A stretch of 64,000 bases of DNA, taken from NCBI GenBank assembly GCA_026874595.1, contig CM049313.1, positions 60,870,659 through 60,934,658 of the forward strand, read 5' to 3'. Positions 1 to 11,173 of this stretch are shown piece by piece (positions within the stretch are counted from its first letter, which is position 1; the number at the start of each line of letters is the position of its first letter). The stretch comes from Sipunculus nudus (Eukaryota > Annelida > Sipuncula > Golfingiida > Sipunculidae). Made by a program: the position numbers and the translations under genes. The notes beneath the pieces are model-generated. The model did no database searches. It was not told where the DNA came from and was given only the letters and a program-made list of their open reading frames with translations.

Positions 1-440
1 TTATAGTGCAAAAACCGTTAACCACACCTGTCGTGACCTTGACCCTTGACCTTGGAGCAATGTTGACCAAAAACAATAGGGTTCCAGGGTGTTCGGTTGT
101 CAATCAACCCTGTAAGGGTCATGTCGATTGCTGCAAAATTGTGGCCAGGAGAGCGCAGACAAACACACAAAAAAACAAATAAACAAACAAACAAGATGAC
201 CAGAGGTCACGCGCTTGCCGGAAATGGAAATGATACAGACAGATAGACAGAGAGTGCATGTAGAAACAGTCATATGAATGAGCAACATTGTGGGGGCAGC
301 AGAAACGGATAATATGTTTATTTATGCATGCTGACCTTTAACAGCTGCATATCTTTCTAGTGTAAAAGGGACCAAGTTCAAAATTTTTTCATGAAATCCC
401 TTTAATCTCGTTTGACAAGAAGCAGTCAGACGTTTTCAGG
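1..440. repeat. Higher-order repeat segment R1 (copy 1)
   Basis: Near-identical sequence recurs from about 2468 and again from about 4042 (shorter). The segment opens with ttatagtgcaaaaaccgtta, carries a tgaccttgacccttgacc motif and an A-rich aaacaaa stretch, and ends near the start of the 148 bp tandem block. Homology is seen directly. No coding potential is credible; the small antisense ORFs are shared by all copies and have no recognisable domain. Confidence 0.85.
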
Positions 441-479
441 TTTGTTACGTCAAGCTGGCCAAATGATATGAAATGCCGA

Positions 480-1850
480 AAACTAGACCTGTCTAGCTAT
501 AAAAGCCGCTGAGTTATAAGCATTTGCATGAAATCTCGTGTTTTCTCGTTTGACGGGAAATGGAGCGAGCTTTGGCGAGATTACTAGTTTTGTCATGTCA
601 GGTTTGTCAAATATTACAAAATGCCGGAAACTAGACCCTTTCTAGCTGCAAAAGTCGCCGTGTTATCAGCATTTACGTGAAATCATGTTTTTTTCTCGCT
701 TGATGAGATATAGTACGAGATTGCGCAAGACGAGCAGTTTTATTATGTCAAGACGGCCAAACGTCACGAAATGGCGAAAACTAGATCCGTCTAGCTGTAA
801 AAGTCGCCGAATTATAAGCATTTCCGTGTACTCTCGTGTTTTCTCGTTTGACGAGATATGGTGCAGGATTTGGCCAGTCTTGTAGATTTGTCATATAAAA
901 CTCTCTAAATGTTATGAAATGGCGAAAACTACATCTGTCTAGCTGTAAAAGTCGCCGAGTTATTAGCATTTCTGTGAAATCTCCTTTTTTATCGTTTGAC
1001 GAGATATGGTGCGAGATTTGGCCAGTCTTGCAGGTTTGTCATGTCAAGCGGGTCATGTGGAACTAGATGCCGAAAACTAGACCTGTCTAGCTGTAAAACT
1101 CGCCGAGTTATAACCAATGCCGTGAAATATCATGTTTTCTCGTTTGACGAGATACAGTGCGACATTCGGCCTGACTTTCAGTTCTGTCATGTCCAGCAGG
1201 TCATGTGAAAGAAAATGCCGAAAACTAGACCTGTCTAACTGTAAAACTCGCCGAGTTATAAGCATTTCCGTGAAATCTCGTGTTTTCTCGTTTCACGAGA
1301 TAGGGTGCGAGATTTGGCCTGACTTGCACATCTATCGTGTCAAGCTGGTCATGTGGTAGGAAATGCCGGAAACCAGACGTGTCTAGCTGTAAAACTGGCC
1401 GAGTTATAAGCATTTCCATGAAATTTCGTGTTTTCTCGTTTGACGAGATACGGTGCGAGATTTGGCCTGACTTGCATATCTGTCGTGTCAAGCTGGTCTA
1501 GTGGAACTAAATGCCGAAAACCAGAATTGTCTAGCTGTAAAACTGGCCGAGTTATAAGCATTTCCGTGAAATCCCGTGTTTTCTCGTTTGACGAGATATG
1601 GTGCGAGATTTGGCCTGTCTTGCAGCTCTGTTGTGTCAAGCTTGTTTGGTGGAACAAAATGCCGAAAACCAGACCTGTCTAGCTGTAAAAGTCGCCGAGT
1701 TATAAGCATTTCCGCGAAGTCTCGTTTTTTCTCGTTTGACGAGATATGGCGCGAGATTTGGCGTGACTTTTAGTTCTGTCGTGTCAAGCTAGTCATGTGG
1801 AACAAAATGCGGAAAACTAGATCTGCCTAGCTTAAAAACTGACAAAGTTA
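480..1850. repeat. Tandem array of ~148 bp units (about nine)
   Basis: The landmark tagctgtaaaa-(a/g)tcgccgagttataagc recurs near 494, 641, 791, 940, 1088, 1238, 1383, 1531 and 1680, a spacing of 145-150 bp. Each unit also holds the imperfect palindrome ctcgtttgacgag and a tgtcaagctggtcatgtgg-like block. Overlapping ORFs in the array are by-products of a unit length close to a multiple of three. A satellite of nucleosomal length is the best description; chromosomal role unknown. Confidence 0.9.
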
Positions 1851-1999
1851 CAAAAAATGGTCGTGTTATTTCCAATTTCCATGATTTTTGCCCAAAAAAT
1901 GTAACCATGGTAACGGCAAATTTAAGTAACCTACATGTCAAAAGAAAGGCCAGGTGATGACGAAAAAAATGAGCTATTGCAGAAGTGGATAAGCCTATT

Positions 2000-2440
2000 T
2001 ATGGCAAAGTTATAGTGCAAAAACCGTTAACCATACCTGTCGTGACCTTGACCCTTGACCTTGGAGCAATGTTGACCAAAAACAATAGGGCACCTAGAAA
2101 TCGGTTTGTCAATCAAGCCTGTAAGTTTCAGTTTGATTGATGCAAAAGTCGCCGAGTTATAAGCATTTCCGCGAAGTCTCGTTTTTTCTCGTTTGACGAG
2201 ATATGGCGCGAGATTTGGCGTGACTTTCAGTTCTGTCGTGTCAAGCTGGTCATGTGGAACAAAATGCCGAAAACTAGATCTGCCTAGCTTAAAAACTGAC
2301 AAAGTTACAAAAAAATGGTCGTGTTATTTCCAATTCCCATGATTTTTGCCCAAAAAATGTAACCATGGTAACGGCAAATTTAAGTAAGCTACATATCAAA
2401 AGAAAGGCCAGGTGATGACGAAAAAAATGAGCTATTGCAG
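2000..2440. repeat. Higher-order repeat segment R2 (copy 1)
   Basis: Contains one diverged 148 bp unit followed by the sequence cccaaaaaatgtaaccatgg and a gaaaaaaatgagctattgca tail. An almost identical block lies at about 3572-4015, offset by 1572 bp, so this part of the array was duplicated as a higher-order unit. Seen directly; no gene. Confidence 0.85.
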
Positions 2441-2467
2441 AAGTGGATAAGCCTATTTATGGCGAAG

Positions 2468-2907
2468 TTATAGTGCAAAAACCGTTAACCACACCTGTCA
2501 TGACCTTGACCCTTGACCTTGGAGCAATGTTGACCAAAAACAATAGGGTTCCAGGGTGTTCGGTTGTCAATCAACCCTGTAAGGGTCATGTCGATTGCTG
2601 CAAAATTGTGGCCAGGAGAGCGCAGACAAACACACAAAAAAACAAAAAAACAAATAAACAAAAAAACAAGATGACCAGAGGTCACGCGCTTGCCGGAAAT
2701 GGAAATGATACAGACAGATAGACAGAGAGTGCATGTAGAAACAGTCATATGAATGAGCAACATTGTGGGGGCAGCAGAAACGGATAATATGTTTATTTAT
2801 GCATGCTGACCTTTAACAGCTGCATATCTTTCTAGTGTAAAAGGGACCAAGTTCAAAATTTTTTCATGAAATCCCGTTAATCTCGTTTGACAAGAAGCAG
2901 TGAGACG
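2468..2907. repeat. Higher-order repeat segment R1 (copy 2)
   Basis: Second copy of the segment at the start of the window, with only scattered substitutions and a slightly longer A-rich aaacaaa stretch near 2635-2670. It directly precedes another block of 148 bp units. Confidence 0.85.
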
Positions 2908-3585
2908 TTTTCAGGTTTGTCATGTCAAGCTGGTCATATGTGACAAAATGCCGAAAACTAGAACTACTTTGTTGTAAAAGGCGCCGAGTTATAAGCATTT
3001 CAGTGACATCTCGTTTGTTCACGTTGCACAAGATATGGTGCGAGATTTGGGCAGACTTATGGCTTTATCTAATCAAGCAGTTCATATGTGACACAATGCC
3101 GAAAACTAGACCTTCGTACCTGTAAAAATCGCCGAGTTAAAAGCATTTTGGTGAAATCTCGTGTTTTCTCGTTTGACTAGATACGGTGCGAGATTGTGCC
3201 TGACTTGGAGTTCTGTCATGTCAAGCGGGTCATGTGGAACTAAATGCCGAAAACTAGACCTGTCTAGCTGCAGTTGCGTGAAATGTCGTGTTTTCTCGTT
3301 TGACGGGATACGGTGCGAGATTTTGCCTGACATGCATGTCTGTCGTGTCAAGCTGGTCTAGTGGAACAAAATGCCGAAAACCAGACGTGTCTATCTGTAA
3401 AACTCGCTGAGTTATAATCAATGCCGTGAAATCTCAAGTTTTCTCGTTTGACGAGATACGGTGCGACATTCGGCCTAACTTTCAGTTCTGTCATGTCCAG
3501 CAGGTCATGTGAAAGAAAATGCCGAAAACTAGACCTGTCTAGCTGTAAAACTCGCCGAGTTATAAGCCTATTTATGGCAAAGTTA
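2908..3585. repeat. Second tandem block of 148 bp units (about five)
   Basis: Unit landmarks occur near 2970, 3117, 3265, 3390 and 3540. The unit starting near 3265 lacks about 25-30 bp after tagctgcag, so its spacing is short. The block is otherwise the same family as at 480-1850. Confidence 0.85.
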
Positions 3586-4236
3586 TAGTGCAAAAACCGT
3601 TAACCATACCTGTCGTGACCTTGACCCTTGACCTTGGAGCAATGTTGACCAAAAACAATAGGGCACCTAGAAATCGGTTTGTCAATCAAGCCTGTAAGTT
3701 TCAGTTTGATTGATGCAAAAGTCGCCGAGTTATAAGCATTTCCGCGAAGTCTCGTTTTTTCTCGTTTGACGAGATATGGCGCGAGATTTGGCGTGACTTT
3801 CAGTTCTGTCGTGTCAAGCTGGTCATGTGGAACAAAATGCCGAAAACTAGATCTGCCTAGCTTAAAAACTGACAAAGTTACAAAAAAATGGTCGTGTTAT
3901 TTCCAATTCCCATGATTTTTGCCCAAAAAATGTAACCATGGTAACGGCAAATTTAAGTAAGCTACATATCAAAAGAAAGGCCAGGTGATGACGAAAAAAA
4001 TGAGCTATTGCAGAAGTGGATAAGCCTATTTATGGCGAAGTTATAGTGCAAAAACCGTTAACCACACCTGTCGTGACCTTGACCCTTGACCTTGGAGCAA
4101 TGTTGACCAAAAACAATAGGGTTCCAGGGTGTTCGGTTGTCAATCAACCCTGTAAGGGTCATGTCGATTGCTGCAAAATTGTGGCCAGGAGAGCACAGAC
4201 AAACACACAAAAAAACAAATAAACAAAAAAACAAAC
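3586..4236. repeat. Higher-order segments R2 (copy 2) and R1 (copy 3, truncated)
   Basis: 3586-4015 repeats 2014-2440 almost base for base. From 4042 the R1 segment begins again but stops in its A-rich stretch at about 4236, where the hairpin minisatellite replaces the usual continuation. Confidence 0.85.
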
Positions 4237-4237
4237 A

Positions 4238-4484
4238 AATGGACATACGCAACTGACCAACCAACTTGCCGAAATCGAAGATTTCCGGCAAGCAACAAAT
4301 GGACATACGCAACTGACCAACCAACTTGCCGAAATCGAAGATTTCCGGCAAGCAACAAACAGACAAATGGACATACGCAACTGACCAACATGCTTGCCAG
4401 AAATCTTCGGCAAGCAACAAACAGACAAATGGACATACGCATCTGACCAACATGCTTGCCGGAAATCTTCCGGCAAGCAAAAAT
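4238..4484. repeat. Hairpin minisatellite, four units of 60-68 bp
   Basis: The block ggacatacgc recurs at 4241, 4301, 4369 and 4431 (spacings 60, 68 and 62). Each unit holds a self-complementary core of the form cttgccgg-aaatctt-ccggcaag, so each copy could fold into a hairpin or cruciform. The first two units share an expanded loop (aatcgaagatt). ORFs crossing the array on both strands reflect the repeat and are not taken as genes. Confidence 0.85.
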
Positions 4485-4589
4485 ATTAATTTGCAGATAT
4501 GTCCAAAAAAAATTCCAGCCGCAGCCAAAAATCACGACCGGCCGGGTTAGCCCCAACACAGAACTTTTTAAGGATGGCCCTACATGTGA

Positions 4590-5400
4590 AAGATGGAAGT
4601 TTGGGATGAAAAGTTTGGCTTAAAATGCACCCACAATATTTTTGAAGACTTGGTTCCTGTGACTTTCACCTTTGACCTCAGGACCCTGAAATCAAGATGG
4701 TTCTTACTTAATTATGGGTCATAAATAAATCTGTCTATCCAAAACAGAGTTATCGTAGATAAATTTATTTGTGAATGGAAAGGCCCTGTGACCTTGACCT
4801 TTGACCCCCATAATCGAAAAAGAATCTTCCCCTATTGGCAGGTGAGCAATATCTGGAAGATGGAAGAATTGTTTTGAAAAGTTAAGCTTTAAATACATCA
4901 ACAATCTTTTTAAAGAAATACGTCATGTGACCTTGACCTTTGCCTAATGACCCCAAAAGCTACAGGTTTCTTAAATTAGTGGTGGGCCATATATAAGTCA
5001 AGTTTGAAACCAGTATGTCAAACCAAACTGGAGTTATCATTTGGAAATTAATTTGTGGACAGATGGTCCCTATGACCTTGATCTTTGACCCTTTGACCCC
5101 CAAAATCAAAAAGAATATTCAACTATTGGCAGGTGAGCAATATCTGGAAGATGGAAGGCTTGTAATGAAAAGTTTGGCTTTAAATGCATCAATAATCTTT
5201 TTAAGGTACTGCATCCTGTGACCTTGATATTCCTGTGACCGCCAAAAGCAACAGAGTTCTTGTGTTAGAGGAAGGCCATATACAAGTCAATTTTGAAATC
5301 CATATGTCAATCCAAACTGGAGTTATCATCAGGAAATAAATTTGACAGACATACTGAAAGACAAACAGACGGACAGACAGGGTGATTAATATAGGGCATC
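4590..5400. repeat. Degenerate 270-290 bp tandem repeats with tgaccttgacc motif
   Basis: The phrase gaaaagtttggctttaaatg recurs in three versions near 4606, 4875 and 5166. Each is followed by aatctttttaag and then a tgtgaccttgacctttgacc block. The last unit runs into a cagacggacagacag-rich end near 5360-5385. Such tgaccttgacc-bearing repeats are, from general knowledge, frequent in mollusc genomes. No gene seen. Confidence 0.7.
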
Positions 5401-5479
5401 CCCTTATTCCCTTATTCCCTAATAAACACACAAGGTTTTAGGACACAGATGAAACCACAGTTGGGAATCTAATAGTATC

Positions 5480-5890
5480 AATATAATTTGGCAGTCTCAA
5501 AATAAAGGAAAAAATGCATCAAAAATATAAAAAATACAGGTGGCCCCACCAGTCTTCAGAAACTGAAGAAACAAATCATAATCAATAAACACACTGGATG
5601 AAACAACAGCTGAGAAACTGACATAACTGCTGTGGCTTGATTGTTTAAAAAACAGGAAGAAATTGTAAAAATTAGAAAAAATACAGATGGTGGCACTAGT
5701 TTTTGGAAATTGACAAAACTGGTCATGGTCAATGTTCAAGGCAAGATTCATGGCAATCCATGCATTAATTATCATGATACTGCAGGCTTTTTTTATCAAA
5801 TTTTTAATTATTCTGGGAGGTACCTACAAGCCCCGTAGCTCTGAAGGATCGGTCGCAGTGACCTAATTTCAGGTTTCCAAGGAAAGTTTT
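5480..5890. repeat. Dispersed repeat; inverted relative of 48780-49330
   Basis: Read on the minus strand this stretch matches 48780-49330 in the same order: acctgaaattagg, a block with ggggcttgta, agaataatta, tgcatggatt-ccatgaatcttgcctt, then tatcagttcccgaa-like and caccacctgtattttt-like blocks. It includes two internal units of about 130-165 bp. Small ORFs here have no recognisable domain. Confidence 0.7.
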
Positions 5891-5950
5891 AATAAACCTA
5901 CCTCAATTTTTCTCACAAGTTTCTAGGAGTAGCAGTTACGAATTGTGCCC

Positions 5951-6150
5951 TGTGTTGCATTAACATAATGGTCCTGGAAGAACTGAGAATAATTTATGGT
6001 CCCCCATAAATAACAAATTTTATGAGTAGCTGATCCCCTAACAGAACTTTGTGTACTTCATCACAACTTTGTGTGTACTGTGTGACAAGCTGTGTAGTGG
6101 CTTTATCCCGCCTCTCAATATATCTGGTGTAAAGATGTAACAGTACAACA
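5951..6150 (+). repeat. 5' LTR of the outer LTR retroelement
   Basis: Starts tgtgttgcattaa and ends agtacaaca (TG...CA). A diverged partner lies at 26584-26782 in the same orientation, about 80% identical by eye. The base after this LTR begins tggtgacc, a plausible primer-binding site, whereas the partner is preceded by a polypurine tract. This fixes this copy as the 5' LTR and the other as the 3' LTR. No matching 5 bp target duplication flanks the pair, so they could also be from two related insertions. Confidence 0.7.
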
Positions 6151-6910
6151 TGGTGACCTTGACAAGTGCTGAATTTCTTCTGAAGTCTGTGCACGTGTAC
6201 TAAATCACACAGTGACTTCAAGACTCGCATGGGGCAGTGCTTGTAAAAAACTGTATCCAGATAAATGTTGTTCATCTCAGAAAACAGGACTATTCATTAG
6301 AAATGGCTGTTTTAAGTTCAAGATAGTGGAAGGATTTCTGGACGTACTGCATACAACAGTGGACTGGTCAACCAGTCAGGCTTACTCACAGTTTAGCCTG
6401 TGGTGAATACAGAATTTGAATGGATTATTAACAGCCCTATGCAGGGGAGCCTGATTCCAACAAGCTAAACACTGTTTATAAAATGGGCTTGTGCACACAC
6501 GGAAAGCTGTTTGAAGCCAGGAAAGCTGAAAATACTGACCTCAGAATTAACAAGGCTAGTGAATTCCTGGATTGTCTAGTCCAGTGTCTGACTCATTCTA
6601 CATTCTTAAGAGAAGCAAGAGAAGATTTCTATAACCTCAAGCAAAATCCAGGTGAGAATACAACTACATTTGCTTGACTTGGCTGAACCCTGTGGGTTCT
6701 GAATTCTTGATTGTAGTCAAGCTCAACCATGGCTGTATAAATAGTGACTGTAAATGCAAACTGATGGCTAAAGGTAATGATGTCACAGTGAGGCAATGCT
6801 TAGAAATTCTGCATCAAAGTGAAGCAGTTGATGTATCAATGAGACATTTTGGAGAAGCATGTTTCTTATTCCAGAGACCCAACATAGAGGTCACAGAGAA
6901 ATGGTCATAG
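6151..6910 (+). pseudogene. Degraded gag of outer LTR retroelement
   Basis: Two open stretches (6483-6677 and 6674-6910, different frames) together resemble the gag region of a Ty3/Gypsy-type element. The first ends with a motif like FYNLKQNPGENTTTFA; the second has a conserved-looking LMAKGNDVTVRQCLEILHQ segment as seen near gag C termini. Stop codons and a frameshift separate them. Gag would package element RNA into virus-like particles; this copy cannot make a full product. Assignment rests on motif recognition only. Confidence 0.55.
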
Positions 6911-7014
6911 GACTAAGAATCCTAAGTCTAAGTGCTTTACTGACAACACACCTAGATCAGATGCTCAGAAATAGTGCTCATGTTGCTCAATGGGAACCAG
7001 CACCCACATGATCA

Positions 7015-7278
7015 GTGCCCAGTGAAAAACTCAAATGCAATTTCTGTCACAAGAAAAATAATCAGAGCAGTCAAAATGCCATTATGTGTCAGAGACAGAA
7101 TCAAGTATTGCAGAGTGTAATAAGTCATATGACATGGGCATCATCAGCAGTAGTAATGGCAAGGCCTGTGAGGGTCTCACTGATGTCAAATTTCACACAC
7201 CAATACCAGCTACATTACAAGGCAATGTTGGCACTGGTGCAATGGTGACATGCATGCCACTTGTAGTGTCTGGATAAC
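7015..7278 (+). pseudogene. Zinc-knuckle/protease remnant of outer LTR retroelement
   Basis: One frame has a CNFCHKKN stretch reminiscent of a gag zinc knuckle. The overlapping frame from 7086 ends with LQGNVGTGAMVTCMPLVVSG. This resembles the start of a retropepsin domain, in which the catalytic motif is normally D-T/S-G-A; here the Asp is replaced by Gly. The reading stops soon afterwards, where DIRS sequence begins. The rest of the outer element's pol is not clearly identified in the window. Confidence 0.5.
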
Positions 7279-7355
7279 AGAGACTTAATAATCCCAGATG
7301 AACCATGTTGAGTGTCAATATTAAGGTGACACTGGAAATGTATGCAAGACCGGGT

Positions 7356-7415
7356 ATTCTACTGTCTCGTCAGGAGCAACGAGATTACGCGAGATTGCGT
7401 TGCGATCCCATGAGT
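7356..7415 (+). repeat. DIRS left terminal repeat (blocks A and B)
   Basis: Block A (7356-7389, starts attctactgtctcgtcagg) and block B (7390-7415, cgagattgcgttgcgatccc then atgagt) are adjacent here. Their inverted partners near the right end are separated, as expected for DIRS terminal repeats plus an internal complementary region. Confidence 0.8.
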
Positions 7416-7595
7416 CAATGCGTTGTTTACCCTGTGAGAGTCAAGGATCATTTACAGAGAGAGAACAGTTTTACTGCAAATTTCGTCTATAATTCGTGTT
7501 GCTCGTAGTGCATGCGTGCGCTACATTAGTCTATATACTGAGCAACGTCATCTAAAGAACTTTCTAGTGCATGCGTGCACGGAAATTACGCTAAA

Positions 7596-9102
7596 ATGTC
7601 GAAACAAGGCCCGGCGGATTTGGTGGCCGCCATCTTGTCTGACATGGACGGACTTGTGGGCCTGCGGGCTCCATCGCAGGAAAACAAATTGGTAGGCTCA
7701 GCCCAGATAAACAACCCTGGAGCTGATAAAAAGACAAAAAATGGTGAACCATTGCTGTCAATTGCGGGGGCTGGAAATGCACCGCCATCACCACATCAGG
7801 AGCCGAGCGACAGTCCTGCGAGCCCTCACCGATCACGGCCGGCCGGCAACGAACGAGACATTGGGGTAACCAAGTCTTCTAGCTCGAAGTTCTACTACCA
7901 GTAGTACCAGACAATCAAAGTCAAAGGACAAAAGTAAATCTGCAAACAAAGACGAACGCCGCAGCAGTAACGACAAAGGTAAGACCCCTGTTCTTCGCCC
8001 TGCCACTCAACCTGACCGTGAAATCGGTGCGACTGAACATGGCGGCCCGGTACCGATTGCCAGTACTAGTAGGAGTAGTGTTTCACTAACCGCCCATCCT
8101 TCGAGCACAGAAATTTCGGAGATTAAACAACAAATAAACAACCTGTCAGGTATGATGGCAGGATTGGTGCCAGTTCAAGAACTCTTAGCTTTCAAAGACA
8201 GTTTTATGGAACATGAGGGCTCTGAGCCTGACAGTGATAATATGGAGGAGGGCGAGTTGCAAGAGGAAAATAACGGCACTGAACTGGCTCAGAATGAGCT
8301 TCCAGTAGAAAAACAGAATGTCAGCTCCGTATTAGAACAACTTGCCAGTGATGTAATAAAGAAAGACAGTTTTGGGCCTCCCATCCTAGGCAAACTGGCA
8401 GAGATTTTTTATTGTGTTCTAGCCAATGCCATGAGTGAAGAAAAAAATGCTGAAAGAACAAAACAGTCAAACAGACCTGAAAACTGTAAGGGACTGACCC
8501 CGCCGAAGGTCAATCAGGAGGTTTGGTGTGAACTTAGCACGGAGATCAAACACCGAGATCTTAAGTATCAGAAACTTTTGGGAACGCTGTTTTGTGGGAT
8601 GGTCCCATTCATTGAGCTCACAAACACACTATTGCAGTCACTACAAACTAATGCAGAGAACCCGCTACCTAATGCAGAGTCATTCCTACCAGGAATGACA
8701 AACGGACTGGCACTTTTATGCTCTGTAGCACATAGCATAAATATGAGGAGGAGAGAATTAATAAAACCTGAACTCAACAATGAACTCGCAAGCTCATTGA
8801 CTACAGCAACTAACCCTGTGACTACACAGCTGTTCAGGGATGAGTTGGCAAAGACTGTCAGAGAGGCATCTGACACTAAGAAACTAGCATCACAGGTACA
8901 CAGAAAAAAGAAGAGATTCTCCCCTTACTTCCCCAAGAACAAGGCAAGATTCACAGGCACGGGTGGAAATTTTTTATTCCCAAGCCGCAGCAACAGCAGC
9001 TACAACCAAGACAAGAGACCAGTTGCCCAGCAGAGGAAATTCAACCGGCAGAACCAGTGGCAACAACAACGATTCAGACAAGCTCACAGGCCCAGGAAAT
9101 GA
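7596..9102 (+). pseudogene. DIRS gag-like ORF1 (one frameshift)
   Basis: Starts at the ATG at 7596 (MSKQGPADLVAAILSDMDGL) and runs to a stop at 7902-7904. The same protein continues in another frame through 7910-8150 and then openly from 8152 to 9102, so one frameshift splits it at about 7890. The N half is Ser/Pro-rich and low complexity. The middle is acidic (MEEGELQEEN). The end is rich in Asn, Gln and Arg (FNRQNQWQQQRFRQ), likely nucleic-acid binding, as in other DIRS gag proteins. Its stop TGA overlaps the ATG of ORF2 in the form ATGA at 9099-9102, which suggests coupled translation of the two ORFs in the intact element. Confidence 0.75.
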
Positions 9103-11173
9103 ACTGCGTAAGTACTGATTCCACTGCCAATGATTGCCCCATTCTGCCATCACATAACATCAGTCAGTCTGACGTTATCGCTGGGAAGATTCGATATTTC
9201 TCCCAGGAATGGGAGAAATTAACGTCAGATGCATTTATCCTTGACCTGGTGAATGGGTGTGCTTTAGAATTCACTGAAATACCTATACAAACCGCGGAAC
9301 CTGGACCCATTTCTTTCAGTGATAAAGAAAAGACAGCTTGCAGTGCTGAAATTCTTAAATTGTTGAAAAAAGGGGTCATTTGTGAATGTGAAGATGAACA
9401 TGGCCAATTTGTGTCTACAATTTTTCTACGGCCTAAGAAAAATGGGTCATTTCGCATGATTTTAAATTTGAAAGAACTTAATGAACATTTGGCTTACAGT
9501 CATTTTAAAATGGATACACTGCACAGTTGTATTGAACTGATGACCCCAGGTTGTTACATGGCCTCGTTAGACTTGTGTGATGCATATTATTCGGTACCAG
9601 TCCACCCACAATATCAAAAGTATTTAAAGTTCAGGTGGAATGGAAAATTGTACAAATACACGGCTTTGCCTAATTGACTGTCACCTGCTCCTCTGTATTT
9701 TACAAAACTCCTAAAACCAGTTTTAGCCACACTCAGAGAACAGGGCCACACTGTGTCCATCTACCTGGATGATTTGTACATTCAAGGCAAAACATTCAAA
9801 CAGTGTCAATTTAGTGTTCAAGCTACATTAGAACTGCTAAGTAAACTTGGATTTACTGTACATCCTGAAAAATCAAAATTGATACCTGACACTTGTATCA
9901 CACATTTAGACTTCAGTCTAGACTCAAAATTAATGCAGGTATCAGTTACCAGAGAGAAACAAGAAAAATCACACAACTGGGAACTAGTGTTTTAAGAAAA
10001 AATAAGCAACAGACTTGTATTGTTCAGGACGTAGCACAGCTCATTGGAACCATGGTATCCTGTTTACCAGGGGTGGAATATGGTGCACTTTATTACAGAA
10101 ATTTAGAAATTGACAAAATTCAAGTTTTAAAAATCAGTAGGGGAGACTTCAATGCTTACATTAATCTGTCAGAAAAATCCATTGAAGACATTCATTGGTG
10201 GTTTAATGTTCACTCCTTCCCCAAGACCATTTCACATGGGAACCCTAATATAACGTTATGCACAGATGCCTCGCTTTCAGGCTGGGGGGCAAACTTAGGT
10301 GAAAAATCCACTGGGGGACGCTGGTCGGAATCAGAAAGTGATGCACACATGAATGTTTTGGAACTCAAAGCTGCTTTCCTTGGGCTAAAAGCTTTATGTG
10401 GACACAGGTCAGATGTCCATATACTGCTGCAGTTGGATAACTCCACAGCAGTGGCATATTTGAGAAATATGGGTGGCACACATTCAGTGGAATGTAATGA
10501 CATTGCAAAACAAATTTGGACTTGGTGTAGACACAAAAATATCTGGCTTAGTGCTTCACATATTCCGGGGATACTTAATGTTAAAGCAGATCCTGAATCC
10601 AGGAAATTTAATGACCGCACAGAGTGGACATTAAATAGCAAAGTCTTTACTCAGTTGACAAAATTTTTTAGAACCCCAGATGTGGACCTGTTTGCTTCCC
10701 GGCTGAACCACCCGGTGGCTTCTTATTTTTCCTGGAGGGCAGACCCACATGCTATTGGTATAGATGCTTTTGTTCATGATTGGAGTGAGTTTACACTTTG
10801 CTTTGCTTTCCCTCCTTTCAGCATGCTGCGGCGGGTGATCCAGAAGATAACACAAGACCAGGCAGATGTCATCCTGATAGTGCCAGACTGGCCTACACAG
10901 ACCTGGTACACACAACTGCTTCACCTGCTAGTTCAGTCCCCAGTACTGCTGCCAAGGAGGGAAAAGCTCCTGTTTCTGCCACACAACAAGAATGCGACAC
11001 ATCCGCTATGGAGAAAAATGCAGCTAATGGTTTGCTTATTGTCAGGAAAGGCTTATAAAACAAAGGATTACCAGATAGAACTGTGGAAACTGTGGACTTA
11101 TCCAATCTTGGAGACCGTCCACACAAAAACAATACAAAACATACCTCACCAAATGGATATCATTCTGTTCTAA
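9099..11173 (+). pseudogene. DIRS ORF2: reverse transcriptase, RNase H, methyltransferase-like region
   Basis: RT motifs in order: FLRPKKNGSFRMILNLKELN, MASLDLCDAYYSVPV, then the catalytic box SIYLDDLYIQG. RNase H shows CTDASLSGWGANLG, HMNVLELKAAFLGLKAL, LQLDNSTAVAYLRNMGG and SHIPGILNVKAD. Downstream, VDLFASRLNHPVASYFSW followed by FPPFSMLRRV matches the part of DIRS pol usually annotated as a DNA N6-adenine methyltransferase-like domain. Defects: TGA at 9675-9677 in the LPNG motif (a Gly codon expected), and a frameshift near 9967 joining two frames. The ORF reads through to TAA at about 11171. The enzyme would copy element RNA to DNA; this copy cannot do so intact. Confidence 0.85.

Noticed and set aside
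1-4484. CRISPR-like array of regularly spaced repeats
   Set aside because: Units are contiguous repeats without unique spacers, and the DNA is clearly animal; it is satellite DNA.
100-4559. Numerous ORFs of 60-156 codons in the satellite and minisatellite region on both strands
   Set aside because: They follow the repeat unit, appear on both strands, start at non-conserved places and have no domain. Identical ORFs simply recur with the repeat.
7507-7584. Direct repeat tagtgcatgcgtgc near 7507 and 7567 as a target duplication
   Set aside because: Both copies lie inside the DIRS 5' region and do not bracket an element.
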